A stretch of 64,000 nucleotides of DNA from assembly GCF_001577265.1 (NCBI RefSeq), contig NZ_CP014517.1, positions 2,950,501 through 3,014,500 on the forward strand, in the 5' to 3' direction. The stretch's first letter is position 1. Each line of letters begins with the position of its first letter. This stretch comes from Variovorax sp. PAMC 28711. GTDB lineage: Bacteria > Pseudomonadota > Gammaproteobacteria > Burkholderiales > Burkholderiaceae_C. A program made the translations under genes and the position numbers. The notes below the pieces were generated by a model that saw nothing but the letters and a program-made list of their open reading frames with translations, did not search any database and was not told where the DNA came from. This document shows positions 49,800 to 61,829 of this stretch, piece by piece.

Positions 49800-49917
49800 G
49801 TGGACACTCTTTCATGAACAGCTGGCACCCGTCGCAACGGTATTGCGGGGTGGGTTGCAGCTTGACCTCGCCAAGAACGGGTGGCGGTAACCCCTGCCGA
49901 ATTCGGCAAAGTCTGTG

Positions 49918-50899
<982 letters not shown>

Positions 50900-51053
50900 T
50901 TACGCTGCGTCAGCGTGTACATTTTCAGGGGTGATGCAGGGAGTATCACCGCTCGGTCTGGGCCGGGTTCGGTCCGTTTTCAATGCGCGTGATTGTATGA
51001 ATCCATGGGTTGTCCCAGTTGGTGCTGCAACGCGCGATATCAAGGATTCCTGA

Positions 51054-51728
51054 ATGTCGATGCTGTCCAACCTTGAGCTCCTGCGGCGCGTTCCCCTCTT
51101 TGCCGCGCTGACCCCCATGCAGTCGGCAAGCATTGCCGACGCCATCGTGAAGAAGCGATTCAAGCGCGCTGAAATGGTGGTCGAGCAAGGCAAGAAGTCC
51201 GATGCGCTCTACATCATCCTCACCGGGCGCGCGCGTGTCATGAGCACCGACAGCCGCGGTCGTGAAGTGATTCTCGCCACGCTGCAACCGGGCGACTACA
51301 TCGGTGAAATGAGCCTGATCGACGACGAGCCGCATTCGGCCACCGTCCGCACCGAAATCCAGACCGACGTGCTCATGCTCGGTCGCGAAGCCTTCTCGCG
51401 CTGCCTGCCCGAGAACTCGTCGATGTCGTACAACATCATGCGGGGGCTGGTCCAGCGCCTGCGCCACGCCGATCGCAAGATCGAGTCGCTGGCGTTGATG
51501 GATGTCTACGGGCGCGTCGCCCGGTCGCTGCTCGAATTCGCGGTCGACGACGGCGCCGGCAATCTCAAGGTGCGGGACAAGATTTCCCGTCAGGATCTGG
51601 CCAAGATGGTCGGCGCGTCGCGCGAGATGGTCAGCCGCGTGATGAAGGACCTCGAAGAGCGCGGCTTCGTCCAGACGCAAGACGACGGTTCGATGATCGT
51701 CAAGGACCGGCTGCTATCGCTCACCTGA
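51054..51728 (+). CDS. Crp/Fnr family transcriptional regulator
   Basis: 224 residues. The cyclic-nucleotide-binding fold (about 15-130) contains [19 protein letters not shown]. The winged helix contains [28 protein letters not shown], matching the Crp recognition helix. There is no N-terminal cysteine cluster, so it is not an oxygen-sensing Fnr. Its effector, cAMP, c-di-GMP or none, cannot be decided. It lies between trxB and ftsK. Confidence 0.92.
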   Translation: MSMLSNLELLRRVPLFAALTPMQSASIADAIVKKRFKRAEMVVEQGKKSDALYIILTGRARVMSTDSRGREVILATLQPGDYIGEMSLIDDEPHSATVRTEIQTDVLMLGREAFSRCLPENSSMSYNIMRGLVQRLRHADRKIESLALMDVYGRVARSLLEFAVDDGAGNLKVRDKISRQDLAKMVGASREMVSRVMKDLEERGFVQTQDDGSMIVKDRLLSLT

Positions 51729-51858
51729 GCTGCCGGCATCGCCCGGCGCCTCGCGCCGCGCCGACAATGGCGGGGGCTGCCGACGCGCCCGCTACTTTAT
51801 TCGTTGCAGTGTTCATGCCTCCATCGCCCGCACCTGCGGGCTGGACGCCGTGCTTTTC

Positions 51859-54249
51859 ATGACCTATTCGCTCAATACGCTTCAATCCTCTTCGGCCGAC
51901 GGCCAGCCCGTGCGCCAGCGCGCGATGCGCTTCGCTCACGAAATCACGCTGATCGCCGGTTTCGTGGTCTTGCTGTTCTGGTTGCTCGCGATGTTGAGCT
52001 TTACCCCGTCCGACGCCGCGTGGTCGACGTCCGGCACCGGCGGCGAGGTGAAAAACTGGGCCGGCAGGCTGGGCGCATGGCTGGCCGACGGCAGTTATTT
52101 CCTCGCCGGCTATTCGGTCTGGTGGTGTCTTGCGGCGGGCCTTCGCGTCTGGCTGTCGTCGCTGGCCGGCTGGCTTCGCGGTGGCGAAGTGGCCCCGGCC
52201 GAGGAGCCGGTCCGCGGACGCTTCAACCGCAGCCGTCTGGCTTTCTGGTGCGGTCTCGTGTTGCTGCTGTGCGCCAGCGCGATGCTCGAATGGTCTCGCC
52301 TCTACCGCCTTGAGTTCCGGCTGCCCGGCCACGGCGGCGGCGTGCTCGGCTACTTTGTCGGACCGATGAGCGTGAAGTGGATGGGATTCACCGGATCGGC
52401 CTTGATCGCCATCGCCGGCGGCGTCATCGGATCGGCGCTCGTGTTCCGCTTTTCGTGGAGCCAGATCGCGGAGCGCATCGGCTCGCGCGTCTATTCGTTG
52501 TTCGAATCGCGTCGTGAAAAGCGCGAGATCGCGGCGGACATCGCACTGGGCAAACAGGCCGTGCGCGAGCGCGCCGCCGCAGAAGACATGCCGCTGATGC
52601 GCAACGACAGCGAAGTCGAATCCGCCGACGAAGAGTTGCGCATCGATCCGCCTGCCAAGCCGCGTCGCGCCCCGTCGCCACCGGTCCAGATCGAACCCGC
52701 GATGACCGAAGTGCCGCGCAGCGAACGCGTCGTCAAGGAGCGTCAGAAGCCGCTCTTCAAGGAGTTGCCCGACAGCAAGTTGCCGCAGGTCGATCTGCTC
52801 GACGCGGCCCAGGTGCGCCAGGAGACGGTGTCGGCCGACACGCTCGAAATGACGTCTCGCATGATCGAGAAGAAGCTCAAGGATTTCGGTGTCGAGGTGC
52901 GCGTCGTGCTGGCATCGCCGGGACCGGTGATCACGCGCTACGAGATCGAGCCGGCCACGGGCGTGAAAGGCTCGCAGATTCTCGGCCTCGCCAAGGACCT
53001 TGCGCGGTCGCTGTCGCTGGTGTCGATCCGCGTGGTCGAAACCATTCCGGGCAAGAACTACATGGCGCTCGAACTGCCGAACGCCAAACGCCAGTCGATC
53101 AAGCTGAGCGAAATCCTCGGTTCGCAGATCTACAACGAAGGCAAGTCGATGCTCACGATGGGCCTGGGCAAGGACATCATCGGCAACCCCGTGGTGGCCG
53201 ACCTTGCCAAGATGCCGCACGTGCTGGTGGCCGGCACCACCGGCTCGGGCAAGTCGGTGGGCATCAACGCGATGATCCTGTCGCTGCTCTACAAGGCCGA
53301 AGCACGCGACGTCCGCCTGTTGATGATCGATCCGAAGATGCTCGAAATGTCGGTCTACGAAGGCATTCCGCATCTGCTGGCGCCGGTGGTGACCGACATG
53401 CGGCAGGCGGCGCACGGCCTCACCTGGTGCGTGGCTGAAATGGAGCGCCGCTACAAGCTGATGAGCAAGCTCGGTGTGCGGAACCTGGCGGGCTACAACA
53501 CCAAGATCGACGAGGCGAAGGCGCGCGAGGAGTTCATCTACAACCCCTTCAGCCTGACGCCGGACGATCCGGAACCGCTCAAGCGCGAGCCGCACATCGT
53601 CGTCGTCATCGACGAACTGGCCGACCTGATGATGGTGGTCGGCAAGAAGATCGAAGAGCTCATCGCCCGCCTGGCGCAGAAGGCGCGCGCGGCCGGCATC
53701 CACCTCATCCTGGCCACGCAACGGCCCAGCGTCGACGTGATCACCGGCCTGATCAAGGCCAACATCCCGACCCGCATCGCGTTCCAGGTGTCCAGCAAGA
53801 TCGACTCCCGAACCATCCTCGACCAGATGGGCGCCGAGGCGCTGTTGGGCATGGGTGACATGCTTTACATGCCGAGCGGTACGGGCTTGCCGATCCGCGT
53901 GCATGGTGCGTTCGTCAGCGATGAAGAAGTGCACCGCGTCGTGGCCTATCTGAAGAGCCAGGGCGCGCCGGACTACATCGAAGGCGTGCTCGAAGGGGGA
54001 ACCGTCGACGGCGACGGCGATCTCATGGGCGACGGGGGCGGCGATGCCGAGAAGGATCCGATGTACGACCAGGCGGTCGAAGTCGTGCTCAAAAATCGCA
54101 AGGCCAGCATTTCGCTGGTGCAGCGCCACCTGAAGATTGGCTACAACCGCGCAGCGCGGCTCGTGGAAGACATGGAAAAGGCCGGCCTGGTCAGCTCGAT
54201 GAGCGGCAGTGGCCAGCGCGAAATCCTGGTTCCGGCGCGCGCCGAATGA
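51859..54249 (+). CDS. ftsK: DNA translocase FtsK
   Basis: 796 residues. The N-terminus has four membrane helices (about 26-190). A linker follows (200-330). The motor has Walker A GTTGSGKS (459-466) and Walker [11 protein letters not shown]. The C-terminal gamma winged helix (about 735-796) has [20 protein letters not shown], which reads the KOPS signals. It moves chromosome ends to dif during division. The ATG giving MTYSLNTLQ was chosen over a GTG three codons upstream. Leads ftsK-lolA-rarA. Confidence 0.96.
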   Translation: MTYSLNTLQSSSADGQPVRQRAMRFAHEITLIAGFVVLLFWLLAMLSFTPSDAAWSTSGTGGEVKNWAGRLGAWLADGSYFLAGYSVWWCLAAGLRVWLSSLAGWLRGGEVAPAEEPVRGRFNRSRLAFWCGLVLLLCASAMLEWSRLYRLEFRLPGHGGGVLGYFVGPMSVKWMGFTGSALIAIAGGVIGSALVFRFSWSQIAERIGSRVYSLFESRREKREIAADIALGKQAVRERAAAEDMPLMRNDSEVESADEELRIDPPAKPRRAPSPPVQIEPAMTEVPRSERVVKERQKPLFKELPDSKLPQVDLLDAAQVRQETVSADTLEMTSRMIEKKLKDFGVEVRVVLASPGPVITRYEIEPATGVKGSQILGLAKDLARSLSLVSIRVVETIPGKNYMALELPNAKRQSIKLSEILGSQIYNEGKSMLTMGLGKDIIGNPVVADLAKMPHVLVAGTTGSGKSVGINAMILSLLYKAEARDVRLLMIDPKMLEMSVYEGIPHLLAPVVTDMRQAAHGLTWCVAEMERRYKLMSKLGVRNLAGYNTKIDEAKAREEFIYNPFSLTPDDPEPLKREPHIVVVIDELADLMMVVGKKIEELIARLAQKARAAGIHLILATQRPSVDVITGLIKANIPTRIAFQVSSKIDSRTILDQMGAEALLGMGDMLYMPSGTGLPIRVHGAFVSDEEVHRVVAYLKSQGAPDYIEGVLEGGTVDGDGDLMGDGGGDAEKDPMYDQAVEVVLKNRKASISLVQRHLKIGYNRAARLVEDMEKAGLVSSMSGSGQREILVPARAE

Positions 54250-54265
54250 GATGGATTAAATTTCG

Positions 54266-54898
54266 ATGAAGAAGATTTTTGCGACGTTTTTGTTGGCTGC
54301 CTGCGCAGGCGGGGCCTGGGCGGGCGGCATGGAAAGCCTCGAGTCGTTCGTGAAGACGGTCAAGAGCGGCCGCGCCGATTTCACGCAGACCGTGACCGCG
54401 CCGCCGCGCGACGGCCAACCGGGCCGCGCCAAGACGTCGACCGGAACCTTCGAATTCCAGCGCCCCGGCAAATTCAAGTTCGACTATCAGAAGCCGTTTG
54501 CCCAGAGCATCGTGGCCGACGGCAAGACGCTGTGGCTCTACGACGCCGACCTCAACCAGGTCACGCAGCGCGCGCAGTCGCAGGCGCTCGGCTCGACGCC
54601 GGCTGCACTGATTGCGGCCGCACCCGACCTGCGCGCCCTGCAGGCTGATTTCGCCCTCGAGGGAGCGCCGGAGCGCGACGGCCTGCAGTGGGTCAAGGCC
54701 ACGCCGAAAACCAAGGACGGCCAACTGCAAAGCGTGCAGGTCGGTTTCGAGGGCGACGCGTTGGCGGCGCTCGAAATCCTCGACAGCTTCGGCCAGCGCT
54801 CGGTGCTGAAATTCAGCAAGGTCCAGGTGAATCCGGCGCTGGGCGCCGGCGCGTTCGCGTTCAAGGCGCCCGCCGGCGCCGACGTGATCAAGCAATAG
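54266..54898 (+). CDS. lolA: Outer-membrane lipoprotein carrier protein LolA
   Basis: 210-residue periplasmic chaperone. A signal peptide is present (cleavage near AGGAWAG, residue 20). The body contains the barrel features DFTQTV, GTFEFQRPGKFKFDYQKPF and LYDADLNQV. It receives lipoproteins from the LolC-LolD complex (encoded at 11916-13884) and passes them to LolB. It lies 16 bases after ftsK and 25 bases before rarA, as in many proteobacteria. Confidence 0.96.
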   Translation: MKKIFATFLLAACAGGAWAGGMESLESFVKTVKSGRADFTQTVTAPPRDGQPGRAKTSTGTFEFQRPGKFKFDYQKPFAQSIVADGKTLWLYDADLNQVTQRAQSQALGSTPAALIAAAPDLRALQADFALEGAPERDGLQWVKATPKTKDGQLQSVQVGFEGDALAALEILDSFGQRSVLKFSKVQVNPALGAGAFAFKAPAGADVIKQ

Positions 54899-54923
54899 GC
54901 GCGTTGCCATCGACGACAAGAGA

Positions 54924-56216
54924 GTGGCTTCCCCTTCTGCGCCGCACCAGCCGCTCGCCGAGCGCCTGCGTCCGAAAACCCTCGGCGAGGTCATCGGCCA
55001 GCAACACCTGCTGGGGCCCGGCATGCCGCTGCGCATCGCCTTCGAGTCGGGCCAGCCGCACTCCTGCATCCTCTGGGGGCCGCCCGGCACCGGCAAGACC
55101 ACCATCGCGCGCCTGATGGCCGACGCGTTCGACGCGCAGTTCCTCAGCATCAGCGCGGTGCTGGGTGGCGTGAAGGACATTCGCGAGGCCGTCGAACGCG
55201 CGACCGTGGCGCGTGACGGGCTGGAGCAGCGCCGCACGATCGTCTTCGTCGACGAGGTGCACCGCTTCAACAAGAGCCAGCAGGACGCGTTCCTGCCGCA
55301 TGTGGAGTCGGGGCTTTTCACTTTCATCGGCGCGACGACCGAGAACCCGTCGTTCGAGGTGAATTCGGCTTTGCTCTCGCGGGCGGCCGTCTACGTGCTG
55401 CAGCCCCTGACAGAAGACGACCTGAAGCAGATCGTCGTGCGCGCCCAGGCGATCCGCGCTGTGCCCGCGATTGAGGACGCGGCGGTCGACCGGCTCGTGG
55501 CCTATGCCGACGGCGATGCGCGTCGCTTGCTCAACACGCTCGAAACGCTGGCCGTCGCGGCCACCGCCGAGAAGCTCGACACCATCGCCGACGCGTGGCT
55601 GCTGCGCGTGCTCGGCGAGCGCATGCGTCGCTACGACAAGGGCGGCGAGCAGTTCTACGACACCATCAGCGCGCTCCACAAGTCCGTGCGCGGCAGCGAC
55701 CCTGACGCCTCGCTCTACTGGTTCGTGCGCATGCTCGACGGTGGCGCCGACCCGCGCTACATGGCGCGCCGGCTTGTCCGCATGGCGAGCGAAGACATCG
55801 GGCTGGCCGACCCGCGCGCGTTGCGCCTGGCGCTTGATGCGGCCGAGGTCTACGAGCGGCTCGGCACGCCCGAAGGCGAGCTGGCACTGGCCGAATGCGT
55901 CATCTACCTGGCGATGGCGCCGAAGTCGAACGCCGTCTACAAGGCCTACAACGAAGTGCGCGCCTTCATCAAGAAAGACGGCACGCGCCCGGTTCCGATG
56001 CATTTGCGCAATGCCCCGACGAAGTTGATGAAGGAACTCGACTACGGCAAGGGCTACCGCTACGCGCACGATGAGCAAGACGGATTCGCCGCCGGGGAAA
56101 GCTACCTTCCGGAAGGCCTGAACGCACCGCCGTTCTATCGGCCGGTCGAACGTGGCCTGGAGATCCGGATCGCCGAAAAGCTGCGCGAGCTGCGGTCCCG
56201 CAACGACAAGGCCTGA
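54924..56216 (+). CDS. rarA: Replication-associated recombination protein A (MgsA-type AAA+ ATPase)
   Basis: 430 residues. Walker A GPPGTGKTT (about 53-61), Walker B IVFVDEVHRFNKSQQD, sensor 1 GATTENPSFEVN, then the clamp-loader-like C-terminal domain with KAYNEVRAFI and the late LNAPPFYRP-like region. It acts at stalled replication forks. The GTG start is preceded by AAGAGA. Serine-tRNA ligase, often next in this order, is not found. Confidence 0.95.
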   Translation: MASPSAPHQPLAERLRPKTLGEVIGQQHLLGPGMPLRIAFESGQPHSCILWGPPGTGKTTIARLMADAFDAQFLSISAVLGGVKDIREAVERATVARDGLEQRRTIVFVDEVHRFNKSQQDAFLPHVESGLFTFIGATTENPSFEVNSALLSRAAVYVLQPLTEDDLKQIVVRAQAIRAVPAIEDAAVDRLVAYADGDARRLLNTLETLAVAATAEKLDTIADAWLLRVLGERMRRYDKGGEQFYDTISALHKSVRGSDPDASLYWFVRMLDGGADPRYMARRLVRMASEDIGLADPRALRLALDAAEVYERLGTPEGELALAECVIYLAMAPKSNAVYKAYNEVRAFIKKDGTRPVPMHLRNAPTKLMKELDYGKGYRYAHDEQDGFAAGESYLPEGLNAPPFYRPVERGLEIRIAEKLRELRSRNDKA

Positions 56217-56295
56217 AGTCGATGCCGGCCGCACATGGCGGCATGCGCAATCGGCAAAACCGGGCGCACGGCAGCGGGAAAACCCGTGGGCCGGG

Positions 56296-56375
56296 TGCAC
56301 CAAAGTAGCGACAACCCGTGCCTACAATCCCGCCCACCTCGCCATTCCGTGATGGAGTTGGCGGGAAATTTGCTT
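56296..56375 (+). promoter_or_regulatory. Candidate sigma-54 promoter and NtrC-like half-site before livH
   Basis: TTGGCGGGAAATTTGCTT (56358-56375) keeps GG-N10-GC and the TTGC of the -12 box; the middle of the -24 box deviates. At 56296-56312 TGCACCAAAGTAGCGAC has a perfect left NtrC arm and a weak right arm. The rest of the 237-base gap (56217-56453) shows short inverted GGTGC/GCACC pieces and no open frame of note. Confidence 0.42.
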
Positions 56376-56453
56376 AGGTAACCCGCGGCGCCAATCCGGT
56401 GCGCCAGTTCGGCGATGGCACCTCTACCCGGTGCAACCACATAGGATTTCGAT

Positions 56454-57383
56454 ATGGAAATATTGCTGCAGCAGATCATCAACGGTCTGGTTCTGGGCAG
56501 CATGTATGCCTTGATAGCCTTGGGCTACACCATGGTGTACGGCATCATCAACCTCATCAACTTCGCCCACGGCGAAGTGCTGATGGTGGGCGCACTGACC
56601 AGCTGGACGATCATCGGATGGATGCAGGCGGCGATGCCGGGCACGCCGGGATGGATCATCCTCATCATCGCCCTGCTCATTGCCTGCGTGGTCGCCGGCA
56701 CCCTCAATTTCGTGATCGAGAAGCTGGCCTATCGCCGGCTGCGCAACAGCCCCAAGCTGGCCCCGCTCATCACGGCCATTGGCATGTCGATCTTGCTGCA
56801 GACGCTGGCCATGATCATCTGGAAGCCGACCAACAAGCCGTACGCGACCCTGCTGCCTTCGGACTCCATCAACGTGGCCGGCGCGTCGATCTCGCCCACG
56901 CAAATCATGATCCTCGTCGTCACCGCCATCTCGTTGGCCGTGCTGACCTGGCTGGTCAACTACACGAAACTCGGCCGCGCGATGCGCGCCACCGCCGAGA
57001 ACCCGCGCGTCGCGTCGCTCATGGGCATCCGGCCCGACGTGGTGATTTCGGCCACCTTCGTGATCGGCGCGGTGCTCGCGGCCATCGCCGGCGTGATGCA
57101 GGCCTCCAACTACGGCATCGCCAACCACTCGATGGGCTTCCTGCCGGGCCTCAAGGCCTTCACCGCGGCCGTGTTCGGCGGCATCGGCAACCTGCCGGGT
57201 GCCGTGGTGGGCGGTCTGGTGCTGGGGCTGGTCGAAGTGATCGGTGCCGGCTACCTGGGCACGCTCACCGGCGATGTGCTGGGCAGCCAGCACGCCGACA
57301 TCTTCGCGTTCGTGATCCTCATCCTCACGCTCACCGTGCGGCCTTCCGGGCTGTTGGGCGAGCGCGTGGCAGACCGGGCTTAA
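56454..57383 (+). CDS. livH: Branched-chain amino acid ABC transporter permease LivH
   Basis: 309 residues, about eight membrane helices. INGLVLGSMYALIALGYTMVYGIINLINFAHGE is the family start, and AVFGGIGNLPGAVVGG lies near residue 240. Forms the inner-membrane channel with LivM. Twelve bases precede livM. A candidate sigma-54 site lies about 80 bases upstream. Confidence 0.95.
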   Translation: MEILLQQIINGLVLGSMYALIALGYTMVYGIINLINFAHGEVLMVGALTSWTIIGWMQAAMPGTPGWIILIIALLIACVVAGTLNFVIEKLAYRRLRNSPKLAPLITAIGMSILLQTLAMIIWKPTNKPYATLLPSDSINVAGASISPTQIMILVVTAISLAVLTWLVNYTKLGRAMRATAENPRVASLMGIRPDVVISATFVIGAVLAAIAGVMQASNYGIANHSMGFLPGLKAFTAAVFGGIGNLPGAVVGGLVLGLVEVIGAGYLGTLTGDVLGSQHADIFAFVILILTLTVRPSGLLGERVADRA

Positions 57384-57394
57384 GGAGCGGCACC

Positions 57395-58585
57395 ATGCAA
57401 AAGAAAAAGAGCATCGTCCTTTTCATCCTCGCGGCCATCGGCCTCATCGTGCTGCCGCACATCCTGCAGCAGTTCGGCAATGCCTGGGTGCGCATCGCCG
57501 ACACCGCCTTGCTCTACTGCCTGTTGGCACTCGGCTTGAACATCGTGGTGGGTTACGCCGGTCTGCTCGACCTGGGCTATGTGGCCTTCTATGCGATCGG
57601 CGCGTACATGTACGCGTTGCTCAATTCGGCGCAGTTGACCGACAACTTCCCGGCCATCGCCGCGATGTTCCCCGGGGGACTGCACACGCCGCTCCTGGTG
57701 GTGATTCCGCTGGCGCTGGGTCTGGCGGGGGTGTTCGGTGTGCTGCTCGGCGCGCCGACGCTCAAACTGCGCGGTGACTACCTGGCCATCGTGACGCTCG
57801 GCTTCGGTGAAATCATCCGTGTGTTCATGAACACGCTGGACCATCCGGTCAACATCACGAACGGCGCCAAGGGCATCGACGGAATCGATGCCGTCCATTT
57901 CTTCGGTCTCAATTTGGGCAAGCCCCTGGTCATCGGCGGCTACACGCTGGCCTCCGTCACGCTGTACTACTACCTCTTTCTGGTCTTTGTGATCGCCACG
58001 ATCATCATTTCGAGCCGCTTGCAGAATTCGCGCGTCGGTCGCGGCTGGATGGCGATCCGCGAAGACGAAATCGCCGCCAAGGCGATGGGCATCAACACCC
58101 GCAACATGAAGCTGCTGGCCTTCGGCATGGGCGCCAGCTTCGGCGGCGTGTCGGGTGCCATGTTCGCCTCGTTCCAGAGTGCCATCACGCCGGAGTCCTT
58201 CAATCTGAACGAGTCGGTGATGATCGTCGCGATGGTCGTGCTCGGCGGCATCGGCCACCTGCCGGGTGTGGTCCTTGGCGCGGTCCTGCTGGCCACGCTG
58301 CCCGAAGTGCTGCGCTACGTGGCGGGTCCGCTCCAGTCGCTGACCGATGGCCGGCTCGACGCCTCGATCCTGCGCCAGCTCTTCATCGCGCTGGCCATGA
58401 TCATCATCATGCTGGTGCGTCCGCGTGGCCTCTGGCCTTCGCCGGAACACGGCAAGTCGCTCGACGCCCCGGCCGGTGGGCCGGAAGCGATCGACGGTTC
58501 GATCCAGCAACACGGCTCGGGCCTCGAAGGCCCGTCCGACCAGGTGCCCGGTGGCGCTGCCCGTCCGATGTCGATCAATCCCTGA
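57395..58585 (+). CDS. livM: Branched-chain amino acid ABC transporter permease LivM
   Basis: 396 residues, about ten membrane helices. LGLNIVVGYAGLLDLGYVAFYAIGAY and GMGASFGGVSGAMFA are family blocks. The last 45 residues form a polar tail (PAGGPEAIDGS...) longer than in the E. coli protein. AAGGAG precedes the ATG. The livG start follows 13 bases after the stop. Confidence 0.95.
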   Translation: MQKKKSIVLFILAAIGLIVLPHILQQFGNAWVRIADTALLYCLLALGLNIVVGYAGLLDLGYVAFYAIGAYMYALLNSAQLTDNFPAIAAMFPGGLHTPLLVVIPLALGLAGVFGVLLGAPTLKLRGDYLAIVTLGFGEIIRVFMNTLDHPVNITNGAKGIDGIDAVHFFGLNLGKPLVIGGYTLASVTLYYYLFLVFVIATIIISSRLQNSRVGRGWMAIREDEIAAKAMGINTRNMKLLAFGMGASFGGVSGAMFASFQSAITPESFNLNESVMIVAMVVLGGIGHLPGVVLGAVLLATLPEVLRYVAGPLQSLTDGRLDASILRQLFIALAMIIIMLVRPRGLWPSPEHGKSLDAPAGGPEAIDGSIQQHGSGLEGPSDQVPGGAARPMSINP

Positions 58586-58598
58586 ACGAGCCCCGCAC

Positions 58599-59369
<771 letters not shown>

Positions 59370-59370
59370 G

Positions 59371-60087
59371 ATGGCGCAAACCCTGTTGAAAGTCAGCGGC
59401 CTGAAGGTCGCTTACGGCGGCATCCAGGCCGTCAAGGGCGTGGATTTCGAAGTGCGCGAAGGCGAACTCGTGTCGCTCATCGGCTCCAACGGCGCCGGCA
59501 AGACCACCACGATGAAGGCCATCACCGGCACGTTGCCGCACCTGGGCGGCTCCATCGAATTCCTCGGCAAGAGCATCAAGGGCCGTGGCGCCTGGGACCT
59601 CGTCAAGGAAGGCCTGGTCATGGTGCCGGAAGGCCGTGGCGTGTTCACGCGCATGACCATCACCGAGAACCTGCAGATCGGCGCCTTCATCCGCAGCGAC
59701 AAGGACGCCATTGCCGAAGACATGGAAAAGGTGTTCGCCACCTTCCCGCGGCTGAAGGAACGCGCCACGCAGCTGTCGGGCACGATGTCCGGTGGCGAGC
59801 AGCAGATGCTGGCCATGGGCCGCGCGCTGATGGCGCGTCCCAAGGTGCTGTTGCTCGACGAGCCGACCATGGGCCTGTCGCCGATCATGTGCGACAAGAT
59901 TTTCGAGGTCGTGCAAACGGTGGCGGCGCAGGGCGTGACGATTCTGCTGGTCGAGCAGAACGCGAACCGCGCGCTCGGCCTGGCCGATCGCGGCTACGTC
60001 ATGGAGTCGGGTCTCATCACCATGAGCGGCGACGCGAAGGTGATGCTGAACGACCCGAAGGTGCGCGCCGCCTACCTCGGCGAATAG
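59371..60087 (+). CDS. livF: Branched-chain amino acid ABC transporter ATPase LivF
   Basis: 238 residues. Walker A GSNGAGKTT, the LivF-specific VPEGRGVFTRMTITENL, signature MSGGEQQMLAMGRAL, Walker B VLLLDEPTMGLSP, and LVEQNA near the end. It closes the livHMGF unit. The substrate-binding LivJ/K gene is absent from this window and must lie elsewhere. Confidence 0.96.
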   Translation: MAQTLLKVSGLKVAYGGIQAVKGVDFEVREGELVSLIGSNGAGKTTTMKAITGTLPHLGGSIEFLGKSIKGRGAWDLVKEGLVMVPEGRGVFTRMTITENLQIGAFIRSDKDAIAEDMEKVFATFPRLKERATQLSGTMSGGEQQMLAMGRALMARPKVLLLDEPTMGLSPIMCDKIFEVVQTVAAQGVTILLVEQNANRALGLADRGYVMESGLITMSGDAKVMLNDPKVRAAYLGE

Positions 60088-60096
60088 CGCGCGGCG

Positions 60097-61269
60097 TCAG
60101 ACCGCCGTCACGGTCAGCGCATCCAGCTCGGCGCGCAGGCGCCGTACCTCGACTTCGTGGCGCAGCGTCTGCGGCCCGCGCCCGGAGGTGGCAGCCTTGC
60201 GAATCAGTCTCAGCTGCTCGCGCTGCAGCCGCGTCTTCAGCAGACGTGCCCGCGCGCCGAAGGCGTGGCCCATCGCCCGGCGAGCCCGGTAGCGCGTGAG
60301 CGGCGCGCCGAGGCCAAGCCATTCGTCGTCGCGAATCAGGTCGCGCTCCGGCACGAACGTGGCCGCCAGCGTGTGCAGCCAAGCCCCGTTCTCGCGCGCG
60401 GCCACGTGCCAGAACAGCCCGGCCGCGATGGCCGTCGGCATGCCCTTGATGGCGAGCAGCAGCGTCATGTCCATCCAGCTATTGCCGAACAAATCCTCCA
60501 GCAGCGGCGAGTTCCACGCGAAGTGCATGGCCCAGGCGAGCGCGAAGCACAGCAGCGCGACCAGGAGCCGCACGGGCACCCCCCGCTGAGGGTGGAGCAG
60601 GAACCACGCAATGCCGTACGACGCGATGGTCGTGTAGGCCGCATGACTCCAGAGCCCGCTCATCAGCCCGCGCGTCAGCAGGTTGAGCAGCACGGGGCGC
60701 ACCTGGTTTTCCAGCGGGAAATGCAGCGAGGCGTTGACGGTGGCGTTCAGGTTCTCGACCACCTGGAATCCCAGTCCGGCCAGGGCACCCACGATCAACA
60801 CGGACAGGTGCGTCTGGAACTGGTTGCGCGCGAGCAGGATCAGCAGGACGACGCCCGCGATCTTCAGGAATTCTTCGGTGATCGGCGCTGCGACGGCCGG
60901 CCCCCACACGGCCGCGAATTCGGGCGACACCAGCTTGGCGCAAAGGCTCTGGATGGCGACGTTGGCCGGCGCGGCGAAATACACCGCTCCGAAGCCGCCC
61001 CACGCAAAGGCCAGCACGAAGGCTTCGGGCGCGTGCTGCTCCAGCAGGTCCAGCGTGCGGAAAGCGACGAGAAGCAACAGCGTGTACGCGGCCCACACGG
61101 CGAGGCCGAGCAATGCGGTCACGGGCACCACCCGAAGGCCCATCGCGAACAGGGTGCCGGTGTAGAAAATGCCGTTGGCGATGAAGGCCGCGAGCACCCA
61201 GAACGCAACGCGGCGCGGCTGGAAGAACGAATCGATGCCGACCGCGGATCCGCCAAGTGGCTCGCTCAC
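60097..61269 (-). CDS. PrsW family intramembrane metalloprotease-like protein
   Basis: About 390 residues, eight to nine membrane helices. Motifs of the PrsW/CAAX-like family are PITEEFLKIAG (Glu-Glu), GLGFQVVENLN and MHFAWN. A basic C-terminal tail of about 100 residues (from residue 290) is probably cytoplasmic. PrsW proteases cut anti-sigma factors; no such target gene is adjacent. The GTG start lies eight bases after the upstream gene stop. It ends ten bases from livF. Confidence 0.82.
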   Translation of the reverse strand: MSEPLGGSAVGIDSFFQPRRVAFWVLAAFIANGIFYTGTLFAMGLRVVPVTALLGLAVWAAYTLLLLVAFRTLDLLEQHAPEAFVLAFAWGGFGAVYFAAPANVAIQSLCAKLVSPEFAAVWGPAVAAPITEEFLKIAGVVLLILLARNQFQTHLSVLIVGALAGLGFQVVENLNATVNASLHFPLENQVRPVLLNLLTRGLMSGLWSHAAYTTIASYGIAWFLLHPQRGVPVRLLVALLCFALAWAMHFAWNSPLLEDLFGNSWMDMTLLLAIKGMPTAIAAGLFWHVAARENGAWLHTLAATFVPERDLIRDDEWLGLGAPLTRYRARRAMGHAFGARARLLKTRLQREQLRLIRKAATSGRGPQTLRHEVEVRRLRAELDALTVTAV

Positions 61270-61277
61270 GCCGGGAT

Positions 61278-61817
61278 TCAAGGCGAGGCCTCCAGGTCCA
61301 TCGAATCGAGCATGCTGCGCGCCTCGGTGAGCGCATCGCTCAAGCCGTCGTTGGCGCCGTAGAAATCGATCTGCACCAGCGATCGGCGCTGGACGTCGAC
61401 CACTTGCCAGAAGCGACCGGCCAGCGTCGGACCGTAGTAGGCGAAGGTCATGCCTTGCAGGCCCCAAGACGTGACGAAGGGGGTGGCGTCACCGTCGATG
61501 CGCAGATGCTGGCCGCGTTCCATGAGCCGGCGCTGGCGGGCGATGGGTCCGTCGGGCCCGCCCGCCCAGTCGTCCGTGCGGACCTGAAACTTGTGGCTGC
61601 CTTTGAAGAGAATGAGGGACTGGCCGGCCCGGGAGCGCGACACGTCCATCTCCCAACCGGCCACCGGCACGAACCGGGCCTGGCCGACGCTGACCGTTTG
61701 CCCGGCCGGCAGTGCGCGGTTGCCGGGCGTCAGGCGGTCCCAGACCCGCAGGCCGCCCACATAAGCCACGATGGCCAGCACCACGAGGAGCGCGCCGGGC
61801 CAGGTGCGGTACGGCAT
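61278..61817 (-). CDS. Membrane-anchored hypothetical protein
   Basis: 179 residues. One N-terminal membrane helix (about 8-26) followed by a soluble, probably periplasmic domain with a WEMDVSRSRAGQSLILFKG strand region. I do not recognise a family. It lies between the Bug gene (12 bases) and the PrsW-like gene (8 bases) on the same strand, so it is probably coexpressed. It might be a partner of the protease. Confidence 0.72.
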   Translation of the reverse strand: MPYRTWPGALLVVLAIVAYVGGLRVWDRLTPGNRALPAGQTVSVGQARFVPVAGWEMDVSRSRAGQSLILFKGSHKFQVRTDDWAGGPDGPIARQRRLMERGQHLRIDGDATPFVTSWGLQGMTFAYYGPTLAGRFWQVVDVQRRSLVQIDFYGANDGLSDALTEARSMLDSMDLEASP

Positions 61818-61829
61818 GCGGCGCCGGGG